Part shown: positions 10,346 through 24,261 of the stretch, in pieces
Position numbering within the stretch: the stretch's first letter is position 1
How the letters are laid out: every line of letters begins with the position of its first letter
NCBI GenBank assembly: GCA_024760905.1
Contig: CM045729.1
Location: 58,709,580 to 58,773,579 of the forward strand
Length of the DNA stretch: 64,000 nucleotides
DNA from: Plotosus lineatus
Lineage: Eukaryota > Chordata > Actinopteri > Siluriformes > Plotosidae
Direction: 5' to 3'
The notes under the pieces: model-generated
Databases searched by the model: none
Told to the model about the DNA's origin: nothing
Seen by the model: only the letters and a program-made list of their open reading frames with translations
Made by a program: the position numbers and the translations under genes

Positions 10346-13300
10346 ATCTTCTTTTCCTTTCGGCTGTTCCCTTCAGGAATCACCACAGCAAAACATCTGT
10401 CTCCATCTCACCCTATCCTCTGCATCTTCTTCTCTTACACCAACTTCCTTCATGTCCTCCTTCACCACATCCATGAATCATCTCTTTGGTCTTCCTCTAG
10501 GCCTTCTGCCTGGTAGTTCCAACCTCAGCATCCGACTACCAATATACTCACTATCCCTCCTCTGTACATATCCAAACCATCTCAATCTAGCCTCTCTAAC
10601 TTTGTCTCAAAAACGTCTTACATGTGCTGTCCATGTGACGTATTCATTCCTGATCCTATCCATTGTCGTTACTCCCAAAGAGAACCTCAACATTTTCATC
10701 TCTGCTATCTCCAGTTCTGCCTCCTGTATTTTCTCCAGTGCCACTGTTTCTAAACCATACAACATTTCTGTCCTCAACACTGTCTTGTACACTTTTCCTT
10801 TCATTCTTGCCGATACCTTCCTATCACACCTCACACTGAATACTTTTCTCCAACCATTCCAATCTGCCTGCACATACTTCTTCACCTCTTTTCCACACTC
10901 TCCATTGCTTTGGATTGTTGAGCCTAAGTACTTAAAATCCTCCACCTTCCTTATCTCTGCTCCCTGTAACCTCACTGTTCCTCTTGGGTCCTTCTCGTTC
11001 ACACACATGTATTTTGTCTTACTGAGGCTAACCTTCATTCCCTTCCTTTCCAAGGCATACTTCCACCTCTTGAGATGTTCCTCCACTTGTTCTCTGCTCT
11101 CACTACAGATCACAATACCATCAGCAAACATCATAGTCCATGGGGAATCTTGTCTAACCTTGTCTGTCAGCCTGTCCATCACCATAGCAAAAAAGAAGGG
11201 GCTCAGAGCTGACACTTGATGCAGTCCTACCTCCACCTTGAAATCTTCTGTCACACCGACAGCAAACCTCACCACTGTCTTACATCTCTCATACATGTCC
11301 TGCACCACTCTAACATACTTCTCTGCCACTCCAGACTTCCTCATGCAATACCACAGTTCTTCTCTCGGCACCCTGTCATATGCTTTCTCCAGATCCTCAA
11401 AGGCACAATGCAGCGCCTTCTGACCTTCTCTGTACTTTTCTATTAACATCCTCAAAGCAAACACTGCATCTGTGGTGCTCTTTCTTGGCATGAAACCAAA
11501 CTGTTGTTCACAAATGCTGACCTCTGCCCTTAGTCTGGCTTCCACTATTCTTTCCCATAACTTCATGGTATGACTCATCAACTGTATCCCTCTGTAGTTG
11601 CCACAACTCTGCACGTCTCCCTTGTTCTTAAAAATGGGCACCAGCACACTTCTCTTCCATTCCTTCGGCATCCTCTCAATCTCTAAGACCTTGTTAAATG
11701 TTCTTGTCAGAAAATCCACTGCTACCTCACCTAGACACTTCCATACCTCCAAAGGTATGTCATCAGGACCAACTGCCTTGCCATTCTTCATTCTCTTCAA
11801 TGACCTCCTGACTTCACCCTTACTAATCTTTGCTACTTCCTGGTCCTCACTCTTTGCTCTCACTCATTTTCCTCATTCATCAACTTTTCAAAGTACTCTT
11901 TCCATCATTCCAGCACACTTTTGTCATCAGTCAATACATTTCCCTCTCTGTCCTTAATAACTCTAACTTGCTGCACGTCCTTCCCATGTCTATTTCTCTG
12001 CTGTGCCAACCTGTATAAATCATTTTCTCCCCCTTTACTTTTCAACCGAGCATACAAGTCATCATACGCCCTCTGTTTGGCCTTTGACACCGCTACCTTC
12101 GCCTTACGCTGTGTCTCCCTGTACTCCTGTTTACTCTCTTCGGTCCTCTCAATATCCGCCTTCTTCTTAGCTAACCTCTTCCTTTGTACACATTCCTGCA
12201 CTTCCTCATTCCACCACCAAGTCTCCTTATCTAATCTCCTTCCAGATGACACACCAAGTATTCTCCTACCTGTGTCCCTGATCACATTAGCTATAGTTGT
12301 CCAGTCATCTGGAAGCACTTCCTGACCACCCAAAGCCTATTTCAACTCCTCCTTGAAGACAACACGACACTCTTCCTTTTTCAGCTTCAACCACTTTGTC
12401 TTATGCTCTGCCTTTTCCTTCTTCACCTTCCTCACCATCAGTGTCGTCCTGCACACCACCATCCTATGCTGGTTGGCAACACTCTCACCCACTACTACTT
12501 TGCAGTCTCTGACTTCCTTCAAATTACATCGCCTGCACAAGACGTAGTCTACCTGTGTGCTCCTACCTCTGCTTTTATAAGTCACCCTATGCTCCTGTCT
12601 CTTCTGGAAGAAAGTATTTACCACAGCCATTTCCATTCTTTTTTACAAAATCTATCAACATCTGTACTTTTGTGTTCCTGTCCTGGATACCAAACCTGCC
12701 CATCACTTTCTTGTCCCCTCTATTGCCTGCACCAACATGTCCATTGAAGTCTGCCCCAATGACCACTCTTTCACCTCTGGGGGTACTCTGCATCACTTCA
12801 TCAAACTCACTCCAAAATCTCTTCTTCTCTTCTAGCTCATATCCTGCCTGTGGGGCATAAGCACTAACAACATTGAACATCACGCCTTCAATTTCTAACT
12901 TGAGACTCATCACTCTGTCTGACACTCTTTTCACTTCTAGAACATTCCTGACAAACTGGTCCTTCAAGATGACTCCTACTCCATTTCTCTTCCCATCCAC
13001 ACCATGATGAAACAGCTTAAACCCTGCTCCTATCTTCTAACTTTCCACCTGGTCTCCTGAACACACAATATGTCCACCTTCCTCTTCTGCATTATGTCAG
13101 CCAGCTCTCTTGCTTTTCCTGTCATAGTTCCAAAATTCAAACTCCCTACTTTCATGCCTTTCCTCTTCTCCTTCTGTCTACAGACACGCCACCCACTTCT
13201 CCTTCGACTTCTTCGACCAACAGTAGTCCGATTTCCACTAGCACCCTGTTGGTTAACAGCACTGATGGCAGTCGTTGTTAACCTGGGCCTCGACCGATCT

Positions 13301-13447
13301 GGTATGAATTTCTTTGTTTTTACTCGCATATTTTATTTGGCATTGGTTTTACACCGGATGCCCTTCCTGACGCAACCCTCTGCATTTATCCGGGCTTGGG
13401 ACCGGTGTGAGGGTGGACACTAGCTTGTGCCCCCCCCTCACGGCTGC
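10346..13447 (-). mobile_element. RTE-clade LINE copy B, near full length, frame-shifted
   Basis: A complete-length element reads from 13447 down to 10346. The 5' UTR (GCAGCCGTGAGGGGGGGG) contains the GCGTCAGGAAGGGCATCCGG motif near 13370. The endonuclease covers about 13329-12340, with DILCVQETRW near 13060, VVSAYAPQAG near 12860 and GADFNGHVG near 12750. A spacer at 12333-11905 encodes a lysine- and arginine-rich linker (RKRLAKKKADIERTEESK). RT is a single 418-residue frame at 11863-10607 with FEDLEKAYDRVP and a palm box at 11118-11129 that reads FADG where FADD is expected. The end near 10346 is the family tail. Endonuclease and RT are split by frameshifts. Host pipelines often call the endonuclease a craniofacial development protein; here it is clearly the LINE domain. 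No clean target duplication was found. Confidence 0.95.
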
Positions 13448-14018
13448 ATTAAATAAAAAACAAAACAAATATAACTCATAAATCTCTTGTTTATGTTTGC
13501 TTTTCTTATGTTTTCTTTTGCTTCAAAGCACGCTGTATATAAGTTTATGGAGCATACCTTTCCTATATTTTTGTGTGTTATAAAATATATATAAAACCCC
13601 CGAATAAGATTGAAAAGATGCATTTGAATAAACTCTTAATCACTGAGACTTGCAAGTGATATTTTTGTTCAAGAACAGCTGTAATTTGCTCTGCTCCAAG
13701 TCTGACTTATGGACATACGCCATAGTCATGCATAAAAATAAACAATGAAAGTCTTGCTTTCACCAACTTTTTGTGTTCACATGTAGAATACTGTGTACTA
13801 AAACAATTCAGTCTCAGTATATGTTGCTGAGTAGCGCCTTTGGTGTATAATTATTTTATTGTGAAGAATAGCTTGTTGTAAATTTTCCATTATGTATGTT
13901 ATTTTAAAATGAGTTTTTTTAATAGCAAATGTATTTGTTATTAAGATAAGGGTTTCTTTGTTAAAAAAATAATATTTGCTGAATATTTCATGTGCTTTCA
14001 TGTGCTTTCATGTGCCAA
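13448..14018. other. AT-rich non-coding stretch
   Basis: No gene was recognised between two LINE copies in opposite orientation. The sequence CATGTGCTTT is repeated three times at 13985-14013 next to the following LINE. Confidence 0.7.
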
Positions 14019-14962
14019 TGCAGCCGTGGTGGTGGTGGTGGTGGTGGTGGGGGGCACAAACCAGTGCCTCTCCCTCACGCCGGTCCCAAGCCTGGATAAA
14101 TGCAGAAGGTTGCGTCAGGAAGGGCATCCGGCATAAAACAAATGCCAAATAAAATATGCGAATCACAAGAAAGAATGTCATACCGGATCGACCGAGGCCC
14201 GGGTTAACAACGGCCGCCATCAGTGCTGTTAACCAACAAGGTGCTAGAAGTCGAAGAAGGAGAGGTATGGAAGGAATGAAGGTTAGCCTCAGTAAGACAG
14301 AATACATGTGTGTGAACGAGAAGGACCCAAAAAGAACGGTGAGGTTACAGGGAGCAGAAATAAAGAAGGTGGAGGATTTTAAATACTTAGGCTCAACAAT
14401 CCAGAGCAATGGAGAGTGTGGAAAAGAGGTGAAGAAGCCTGTGCAGGCAGGTTGGAATGGTTGGAGAAAAGTGTCCGGTGTGATGTGTGATTGGAGAGTA
14501 TCGGCAAGAATGAAAGGAAAAGTGTACAAGACAGTGATGAGGCCAGTGATGTTGTATGGTTTAGAAACAGTGGCTCTGGGGAAAAGACAGGAGGCAGAGC
14601 TGGAGGTAGCAGAGATGAAAATTTCTCTTTGGGAGTAACGAGGATGGATAGGATCAGGAATGAGTACATCAGAAGGACAGCACATGTAAGAAGTTTTGGA
14701 GACAAAGTCAGAGAGGCTAGATTGAGATGGTTTGAACATGTACAGAGGAGGGATAGTGAGTATATTGGTAGTCGGATGCTGAGGTTAGAACTACCAGGCA
14801 GAAGGCCTAGAGGAAGTCCAAAGAGAAGATTCATGGATGTGGTGAAGGAGGACATGAAGGTAGTTGGTGTAAGAGAAGAAGATACAGAGGATCGGGTGAG
14901 ATGGAGGCAGATGATTCGCTGTGGCGACCCCTGAAGGGAAAAGCCGAAAGGAAAAGAAGAAG
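14019..14962 (+). mobile_element. RTE-clade LINE copy C with large internal deletion
   Basis: The element keeps the 5' UTR (GCAGCCGTGG, a GGT expansion at 14028-14050, and GCGTCAGGAAGGGCATCCGG). Near 14266 it jumps directly into the RT thumb region (GMKVSLSKTEYMCVNEKD). It ends with the RWRQMIRCGDP stop and the family tail. Endonuclease and catalytic RT are gone. Copies of TTTCATGTGCTT lie at both sides (13988 region and 14966-14977), consistent with a target duplication. One frameshift splits the remaining frame near 14630. Confidence 0.92.
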
Positions 14963-14977
14963 ATTTCATGTGCTTCC

Positions 14978-15437
14978 CACTTTCAGGTAGATCTAAAGTT
15001 TTTTGCTTGAGGAACTTGTGAAATCTGAGGACTTTTTGAGGTATTTTTCACCTTCATAGCTGAGTTTGTCAAACTGAATGCGAATATGTGACAAGTGAAC
15101 TGCTACTCACATAAACAGAAGAAACTCAATGCAGTCATAACACTCAGTAAAGCAACTGAGTCGTGGCCTTGTCATGACACATTAGGCAAGAATCTACAAC
15201 ACTAATGACTCAAAATATGTCTGTCTCAACACCTTCCATTTTGTTTGCTGCTAGTCTGAATGGGTACCGTAGCCCTGCCTAATTTCTTCCTAAACAAGAA
15301 TATGATATTACATCTGCTTTGACAGTACATGCATGACAAGGCTTGCATATGTTTATGGTTTTCTTAACTCAACTGTAACTTACAGGTCTTTTGTGCAAGA
15401 TGTCCTTGATTTTTTTGTATTCATCCTGCAAAAATGT
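14978..15437. other. Non-coding stretch, nothing recognised
   Basis: No repeat family or coding signal was recognised here. Confidence 0.65.
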
Positions 15438-15606
15438 AATTATCATCAGGTTAGGTGCCTTTCTCAAGGCCACTTCAGCCATGAATGTGGTGGAAGGGAA
15501 GGTGCTGCTCACTCCCCCAATGCCATAAATTTTTCCTGCTGGTTTGGAAATTGAACCAGTGACCTTCCGGTCCCAAAGCCACTTCTGTGGCCACTAAGCT
15601 ACCCAT
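15438..15606 (-). mobile_element. V-SINE-like tRNA-derived SINE
   Basis: Read on the minus strand from 15606, the order is GTAGCTTAGTGGCCACAGAA (A-box region), GGTCACTGGTTCAATTTCC (B box) and CTTGAGAAAGGCACCTAACC. The last motif resembles the conserved central block of vertebrate V-SINEs. The subfamily is not certain. Confidence 0.7.
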
Positions 15607-15711
15607 CTCTTACCTTGTGTATATCATGCAAATTTGACATATCATTCACCCTTCTGTGTAGGTGTGAATGTATAAGTCTGTAAATGTTCAAATATGTGAA
15701 TAGATATATAT

Positions 15712-15820
15712 GGGTAGGCCCTGCGATGACCTGTTGAGCTGTCCAGGGTGTAGGCAGCCCTTGCACCATCCTCCCCTTGACCCTAATTAGAATTAAGCGG
15801 TTCAGAAAATGAATGGATAT
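15712..15820 (+). repeat. L2-like SINE tail fragment
   Basis: The segment CCCTGCGATGACCTGTTGAG to GACCCTAATTAG and GCGGTTCAGAAAATGAATGG is the L2-type tail also seen on the SINE at 17012-17330. Confidence 0.75.
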
Positions 15821-16547
15821 ATAAGTGTATATAGGATATATACATGTATATGTCTACATATAGGTATGTGTGTATATATGTGTATGTAGGTACAGTATAT
15901 GTAGATGTATAACTTAATGTAGTTCCTTAGTTGTCTTTTGTGCCCTTTATTTTTATAACTGTTTCTAAAAAATGAGCTGCTACACACTTTCATTATTCAT
16001 GCATCAGTTTACAATATAATCTCCTTATCTTTATCTTAATTTTGGCTACGTCTACTCATAATTACCCTGTTTGAAATGGGTATCTGAGATTATGAGAAAT
16101 GTATAGAGAAAGATCAAAAGTAAATGGACACCGCTCATTAAAGTTTAATTTCTGAAACTCATCTGATCAAATTTATTATAAATATATATTATTATATATA
16201 AATTGTTTATGGCAACCACTTACACCACAAAAGAATTGTGAAGGCCTTGTCTGATTTTTAAACAGGGCGTATTGTGGGTTAATCTGAGGGTGGACCAAGC
16301 TAGTATGAGATTGGACACAACCATAGGATTCCTCTTGCCACAGTAAACAAACCGGTAGTACAATTCACCAGCAAAGGAAAATAATCAACAGCATCATGCT
16401 TAGGTGGACCCTCTCACAGGTGTCTTTTGGACTGTGGAGTTTACTGCTGTAAGGGAACTGATTTTGCACTGAAACTCCAAATTAGTCAACATTCTACTGT
16501 AAGGAATCGCCATCAACTTGTCCACTATTTTTACATACGTATATATC
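15821..16547. other. AT-rich non-coding stretch with TATA-like short repeats
   Basis: Degenerate TATATG sequence lies at 15817-15915. The rest shows no recognised feature. Confidence 0.65.
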
Positions 16548-17005
16548 TTCTTCTTCTTTTCCTTTTGGCTGTTCCCTTCAGGGGTCGCCACAGCGTATCA
16601 TCCGCCTCTATCTCACCCTATCCTCTGCATCTTCTTCTCTTACTCCAACTACCTTCATGTCCTCCTTCACCACATCCATAAATCTTCTCTTTGGTCTTCC
16701 TCTCGGCCTTCTGCCTGGTAGTTCCAACCTCAGCATTCTACTACCAATATACTCCCTATCCCTCCTCTGTACATGTCCAAACCATCTCAATCTAGCCTCT
16801 CTGACTTTGTCTCCAAAACTTCTTACATGTGCTGTCCCTCTGATGTGCTCATTCCTGATCCTATCCATCCTCGTTACTCCCAAAGAGAACCTCAACATTT
16901 TCATTTCTGCTACCTCCAGCTCTGCCTCCTGTCTTTTCCCCAGGGCCACTGTTTCTAAACCATACAACATCACTGGCCTCAGCACAGTCTTGTACACTTT
17001 TCCTT
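16548..17005 (-). mobile_element. RTE-clade LINE copy D, 5' truncated
   Basis: The minus strand encodes GKVYKTVLRPVMLYGLETVALGKRQ through RWFGHVQRRD and the family 3' end, with a frame open to about 16608. The copy stops at 17005, directly before a plus-strand SINE. Only the last 460 bp of the element remain. Confidence 0.93.
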
Positions 17006-17011
17006 GGTGTT

Positions 17012-17330
17012 TATTTATTTGCCAGCACTGGATCGCTGATCCTAAAGTTGGGAGTTCGAGTCTCTCCATTCTCCACAAGGTTGTCACCATACCCCCAGTG
17101 CAACTAATAGGGTTATGAAAGGCTGGCCATGTCTCTCACTGTTTCTGGTGAGAGGCATGTAAAAAAAACATTGCTGACTTTCGTAAAGAGTAGCTGCAAA
17201 GCCTTCAGCGTGTTTCCTCCCTGCGATGGCCTGGTGAACTGTCCAGGATGTACTCTGCCCTCTCCCAGAGTCGGCAGGGATGGCCGCCAGCCTCCCCGCC
17301 ACCCTAATTAGGATTAAGAAGGTACAGGAA
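17012..17330 (+). mobile_element. tRNA-derived SINE with L2-like tail
   Basis: The head has GCACTGGATCGCTGATCC and B box GAGTTCGAGTCTC. The shared body follows, with GCAACTAATAGGGTTATGAA and the CTCTCACTG / GAGAGGCATG blocks, then the GACTTTCGTAAAGAGTAGC block. The tail is not the RTE type but CTGCGATGGCCTGGTGAAC to CCACCCTAATTAGGATTAAG. The first bases of the head are missing at the LINE junction. Confidence 0.85.
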
Positions 17331-17561
17331 ATGAAATGTACTGAAATGTCACTATCAAAGATGTCTGCGATGTAGGTGTGCCAAACATAAATCAAGAAAA
17401 TGAAAAAACAGAAATGTAAAAAATGGAAACGAAAGAGACACACTCTGGGAAGTGTTCGTTAACTCACTCTGTTCTCAAAGATAAGTCAGGAAAGTAAAGC
17501 GTGGAGGCAAACACAAATATAGTAGCCCTCATTTGAGTTATTAAAATTTTCCTTTTTTTTT

Positions 17562-17876
17562 CTTCTTTTCCTTTCGGCTTTTTCCCTTTTTCAGGGGTAG
17601 CCACAGCGAATCATCCGAATCGCACATTTGATTTGGCATAGGTTTTTACATTGGATGCCCTTCCTGACACAACCCTTTAGCAAGGAACAGAGACATGCTG
17701 ATGGCTATGCAGATACCATAGACAGTGAGAGACATGGCTGGCCTTTGATAACCCAGTTAGCTGCACTGGGGGGACAGTGACAACCTTGTGGAGAGTAGGC
17801 CTCGAACCCCCAACTCTGGGATCAGCGATTCAGCGCCCTGTACTACTAGGCCTCCACTGCCCCCACCAGGCCTTCT
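17562..17876 (-). mobile_element. tRNA-derived SINE with RTE-type tail
   Basis: On the minus strand the copy runs from GGGGGCAGTGGAGGCC at 17870 through B box GGGGGTTCGAGGCC. The body contains AACTGGGTTATCAAAGGCC. The 3' end has AGGAAGGGCATCC, GATTCGCTGTGGC and CCGAAAGGAAAAGAAG near 17562. The middle GACTTTCG block is deleted. Confidence 0.87.
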
Positions 17877-18837
17877 ATACATACAAATTGGAATTATGCA
17901 CACAGTGCTGAAAATCTGAATTTTCAGTATCATTAACTACACTGAATTCCATCAATTCTCACTCAGACATAATTCTTAATCACAGTTTGCAAATCTTTGA
18001 ACATATATTGCATAATTAAGGCACAGTTTTTCACCTACAAGCACTCAAAATACAACAGTCTGACTTCCAGTTAGTCTCACCTATTTTGTGCCTTTGCAAA
18101 CACAGTAGAAAGAACAATTTAATTCACGTGTAAAAGAAGACTGAAATGACTTACATGCACATTAGGGAAAAATATAAATTAGAGAGAATACAGAGTAAAA
18201 GAGCAAAAACAGAAGGAGGAAGGGGTGAAGAGGAAGAAACAGAAGGAGGAGGATTTGGCGAAGCAGAATAAATAGGAAGGCAAGGGTTGGGCAATAGTGC
18301 TGATGAAATGCATGCAACTTTGGCATCACTTTTTAATCACTCATGGTCTACCCATGCCTGAAGCTTGGGCAGTGAGTAAGGCTGGATTTGAGTATCCTTC
18401 AGAGTAGCCTCAGTTATGTAGGTAAATAATGAGGTGTTTTACAGTAATTGCTTTCTAGTAATTACAGAATAACATTAACTTATAGTTTTTATGTGTAGTG
18501 CATGGTCCACAATCAACCATGACTTGAGTCAACACCAGCTAAGGATGGCACAGGCGTTTTATTCCATTGGAGCACAATTCTGACTGAGTGAGTAAGAACA
18601 GTGCAAATATAAGTACAATATCCTCTCAGTACTCTGTGAAGACATGTCACTGCATACCTCAATGTTACTGTGTGACGAGCTTTTGTCTGATTGTCTGTTG
18701 TTCACTTCATGCCGCTGCAGTTCCCTGTGAAAATATCTTTATATCGGTAGGTTTCAAAAATCACTGGAAACTGTGCCATGGTCAGTGCTCCTGGGGAGGG
18801 TGGGAAGGAAATTCTCCCAGTCGAACACTCCTTTGAT
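17877..18837. other. Non-coding stretch, nothing recognised
   Basis: The sequence contains a purine-rich GGAGGA patch at 18208-18255 and no coding signal. Confidence 0.65.
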
Positions 18838-19092
18838 TCATTTTATGAACCGCTTAATTGGAATTAGGGTCACGGGGAGGCTGACGCCCATCTTAGCCAA
18901 CTCTGGGCGGGGGCAGAGTACAGCAGAGTACACTTTGGACAGCTCGCAAGGCCATTGCAGGGTAGAAACATGCTGATGGCTATGCAGCCGACTCTTGGTG
19001 AAATTCAGCAATGTTTTTTTTACATGCCTCACACCATAGACAGTGAGAGACATGGCCGGCCTTTGATAACCCAGTTATCTGTACTGGGGTCT
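18838..19092 (-). mobile_element. tRNA-derived SINE with L2-like tail, 5' truncated
   Basis: On the minus strand the body (AACTGGGTTATCAAAGGCCG, CTCTCACTGTCTATGGTGTG) leads to the tail CGACCCTAATT-like block near 18860 and AAGCGGTTCATAAAATG. The tRNA head is lost at 19092. Confidence 0.82.
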
Positions 19093-19835
19093 AACACTCC
19101 TTGACAAACCCAAATATATCCTTACTCACAAGAAAAGGAACCAGAGCGGCCTATCTTCATTGCCAGTTAATATGTTTCCTCCAGACAACTCACTGGTTTG
19201 CCAACAACCAACAGTTTGTTTAGCTTTACCCTCCACCATATTCTTCATTTCCAAATTCAATAGAGAATTCTTTTCAGCCTGGCAGTAGAAAGTGCCAAGT
19301 AGTGTATGTTCTGCTGAGGAATTTACTGAGTTGAGAGAGCTGCAGAAACAGGCTGGGGTAGTGACAAATGTGAAATACATCATTTTTAATGATGACTATA
19401 TGGCTACACATTTAAAAGAAAAAAGAAAAACGTGCATTTCAAAGATCAAAGTAACATTTTGGTCATGCATTCTTTTCATAATTGAGGGCCAGTGCATTCC
19501 TCTAGACTTGGCCAAGATATACACCAATTAGCTGTAAAATGAGAAACCTTTTACAACAGTCTGCAATGCATTTTGTTCTGACACCTGACTAACATATCCA
19601 ACAATAACAGTTAAGTAGTTTGTGCTACATTAGCTCTTCTGTGGGACCATATGTGTTTGCTTCCCATGGGTACCAGTCAGCCTAGGGAACCTTTACATAG
19701 ACTACGCTTAAGATAGCTATTTACAACTGCGTGCCAGGAACACCTTACAAAACCTGTTTTGGAGACGAATAATTCTTTAGTCATCTCAATAGCACATTAC
19801 GCTGGAAACTGCCAAGGGGTGGGATGTATTAGGCA
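19093..19835. other. Non-coding stretch, nothing recognised
   Basis: There is one short plus-strand open frame at 19292-19531 with no family resemblance, which I do not regard as a gene. Confidence 0.6.
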
Positions 19836-19972
19836 GGACAATAATAGTCAGCTCTTGATGTTTGTGTGTTGAAAGTAGGAAAAATTAACAGGCGTATGGA
19901 TCTGAGTGTCTTTGACTAGGGCCATATTATGATGGCTGACACATTGGTTCTACTCGTCTCCAAAATTTCAGT
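19836..19972 (+). mobile_element. Tc1-like transposon fragment (transposase start)
   Basis: The sequence TTGAAAGTAGGAAAAATTAA followed by GGATCTGAGTGTCTTTGACT and AGGGCCATATTATGATGGCT matches the start region of fish Tc1 transposase genes (DLSDFDKGQIVMAR-like). A stop and frame breaks are present. It is related to the copy at 45600-45985. Confidence 0.75.
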
Positions 19973-20230
19973 TAATAAATTCTCACTTGGCACGCTTCAG
20001 ATTTCCATCTTACTAAGTTACTACGTATGTAGATTTATTCTGCTGTGAAGGTGAATTTTTTGTTAATGAAATCCTAAAGCGATTGACACCATAGTATAAT
20101 ATAGAATAACGATCCACATTATGTCAATTACAATAGTCAACCTTCAGTAGTAACATCGTCCTTAGACTGTTTTGTTTGAAAACCAATTAAAATTTTTGAA
20201 ATACCTTGACAGTGAGAGGCACTGCAGTGT

Positions 20231-20233
<3 letters not shown>

Positions 20234-20326
<93 letters not shown>
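20234..20326. repeat. CA microsatellite, about 46 units
   Basis: An uninterrupted CA run. Threonine-histidine and cysteine-valine open frames across it are artefacts. Confidence 0.98.
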
Positions 20327-20329
<3 letters not shown>

Positions 20330-21132
20330 AATGAAAATTGCATCCACAGTTAAAGGTAACAAGAAGAATGTTATTGTGGATATTCATCAAGCATTCCTTG
20401 TTGCCTTCAAGTATTCACAGGAGTATTCATTTGGTACAGCATGTGTTACCAATAACAGTACATATCAAATGTTCACTTTTTTATTGTTCCTGGGGTAAAA
20501 CCATAATTTCTCATTTCTTCACAAAATATCAAAAGAGAAAAAAAGCGGGTTTGACCTCCAATCTTTGTTTTGTAGTCAGGATAATAAAATTGCAAATTAA
20601 CCAGGTTCCCCATTGAAAGGCACTACTAATTTCTTGACAAATAAAGTCCATTTGTCAGTGTTGTGGTCATCATATTTTCTTTTTGTGATATGTCAAAAGG
20701 GTCTAAACATCATTTCAAACATAATATAATGTTGACAAAGAGATTATATTTCTGAAAATGTTCTTCATTTATACAGCAAGAACATTCAAGAGCAGGGGAA
20801 AGATTTACTGAGGTTTGAAGAATTATTTTGTTTGCTTATGAATATTCTTCCTGCATGTTTATGTATAAGCCTTGCTACAGTTATGTTCCTTATTTTAGTT
20901 TTATTTTGAAAAAGTCACAAAATGATGTTGAATAGCTGTTTTGAGGGATAAAATTGCTGTGTAGTCCAGAAAACCAACGTTTGATGAGAAAATGGGCTTT
21001 TTCTATTGTTTTGCTATAGATACTTTTGGAAAAAGAGGCTTTTGACAGGAACAACAACAACAACAACAACAACAACAATAACAACAATAGCAACCAAAAC
21101 TACACAGTGTAAATTGACAGTATCTGATTACT
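20327..21132. other. Non-coding stretch with AAC repeat
   Basis: An AAC-rich repeat lies at 21049-21093. Nothing else was recognised. Confidence 0.7.
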
Positions 21133-21468
21133 CACTTATTTGCCAAACCACTTAATTCTACTATGGTTGTGCCCATCCCAGCCAATACTGGGTGAATGTG
21201 GTATAGACCTTGAACAGCTCGCCAGACCATCACAAGGCAAGGCTTACAACCATTCACATTCACACTGAGGGTCAACTTGAAACAGATTCTATGCCTAATT
21301 CGCATGTCTTTGGCTTGTGGAAAGAAACCAGAGTACCCAGAGAAAACCCACACAAGCACCGGTAAAACATGAAAGTCTACATAGAAATGTCTGAGCTTGG
21401 GAATTGAACCACGGACCTTCTTGCTGTGGGATAGATGTGATAATCACTAGGCTACTGTGCCACTGCTT
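21133..21468 (-). mobile_element. tRNA-derived SINE with L2-like tail, near full length
   Basis: On the minus strand it runs from GCAGTGGCACAGTAGCCTAG through CCACAGCAAGAAGGTCCGTG and B box GTGGTTCAATTCCC. The body has CTTTCCACAAGCCAAAGACA. It ends at AATTAAGTGGTTTGGC near 21140. Confidence 0.85.
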
Positions 21469-22650
<1,182 letters not shown>

Positions 22651-22651
<1 letters not shown>

Positions 22652-23190
22652 AAAGATGAAACTGATCTTGTCTCCATTGTGCAACAAGACAAGCCATGTG
22701 TTGTATTATAGAGCTGCGTTATGAAACAATTGTAAATCCCCTCAAACACCAGTAAGCTTCTATTCTATTGTGGACAACATGCAGAATTACATTTTCTAAT
22801 GGGCATTGTGCTTTATTCTTGTTCACTGTGCAGATTAATGGAAATTCAGGGGTGTCCCACAAAGTATTATTTGTTCAAATAGTTTACTACCTTTGCATTT
22901 CCTACAGATGGTAGAACGTAGTTCTAGTCTGCGAGTCAGATTAAGTATGTGTGAAAATATAATTATCTGTTGTAACTGTCTAATGCCTAATATCAGTTTT
23001 ACAGATGAGCTATAGCAATGAAAGCTTTGGTTAACTTAAACTTTAATATTAACTTGATTAACGGAAGGCACACTCTTAACTAGCTCGCTAAGATTAGTTG
23101 TTCGTGAATTTAGCTAAATAGCAGCAAATTAAAGAAACTGTCTTTCTTTCACCCGCTCACCCAGAAAAATCTGGATTATGCACACTACCG

Positions 23191-23230
<40 letters not shown>

Positions 23231-23562
23231 GTGTGTGTGTGTGTGTGTGTGGTGACATTTTTTTTTATATCTGAGTTGGTGTATGATATGTAAAAAAAGA
23301 AATCCAGCCAAATCCATCTGACACAAAGCTGACGATAAATTACTTTTTATAGAATTGTCAGAGTAACTCACAACAGCACAGGGATATTATTCATATTATA
23401 AACAGTCTATATTTTTGACTCCTTTATTTAATTATATTATATTTTGTGTTTTGATTTTGAAGAACCCTACTATTGTATTTTTTTCGGGGGAAGAAAACCT
23501 GGTTTCAAGTCCTTTGGCTAAATATCCATAATGTATTAACACTGGAAAGTGGGATAAGATTC
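22651..23562. other. Non-coding stretch with CT and GT microsatellite
   Basis: A CT run at 23193-23228 and a GT run at 23231-23252 lie in otherwise featureless AT-rich sequence. Confidence 0.75.
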
Positions 23563-24022
<460 letters not shown>

Positions 24023-24261
24023 CAATTCAAATATTCATATTTCATCATACTGCCATTTCATACACTGGCTGGCCAATAAAAACGCAACGACAAAACAACC
24101 CCAACCAAAACAACCAAAAAGCAAACAAAAACAACAACCTCCCTCCTCAGTGATATTTTGTTGGACCATTTTTGCTTTGAACACACCGCTTCTGTTGGTT
24201 AGGTGGAGGCTCAGCAAGATTATATGTCAACAAAATCGAGTTCGCTGATGATTTGATTGTA

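Noticed and set aside
10452..11219. 255-residue frame on the plus strand
   Set aside because: It is the antisense of the LINE RT frame at 10607-11863. Equivalent antisense frames occur at every RTE copy (for example 47338-48105).
20137..20498. Open frames of Cys-Val and Thr-His repeats
   Set aside because: They are translations of a pure CA run and occur in all frames on both strands.
20890..21093. Poly-leucine frame that looks like a signal peptide
   Set aside because: It comes from the AAC repeat at 21049-21093 read on the other strand.
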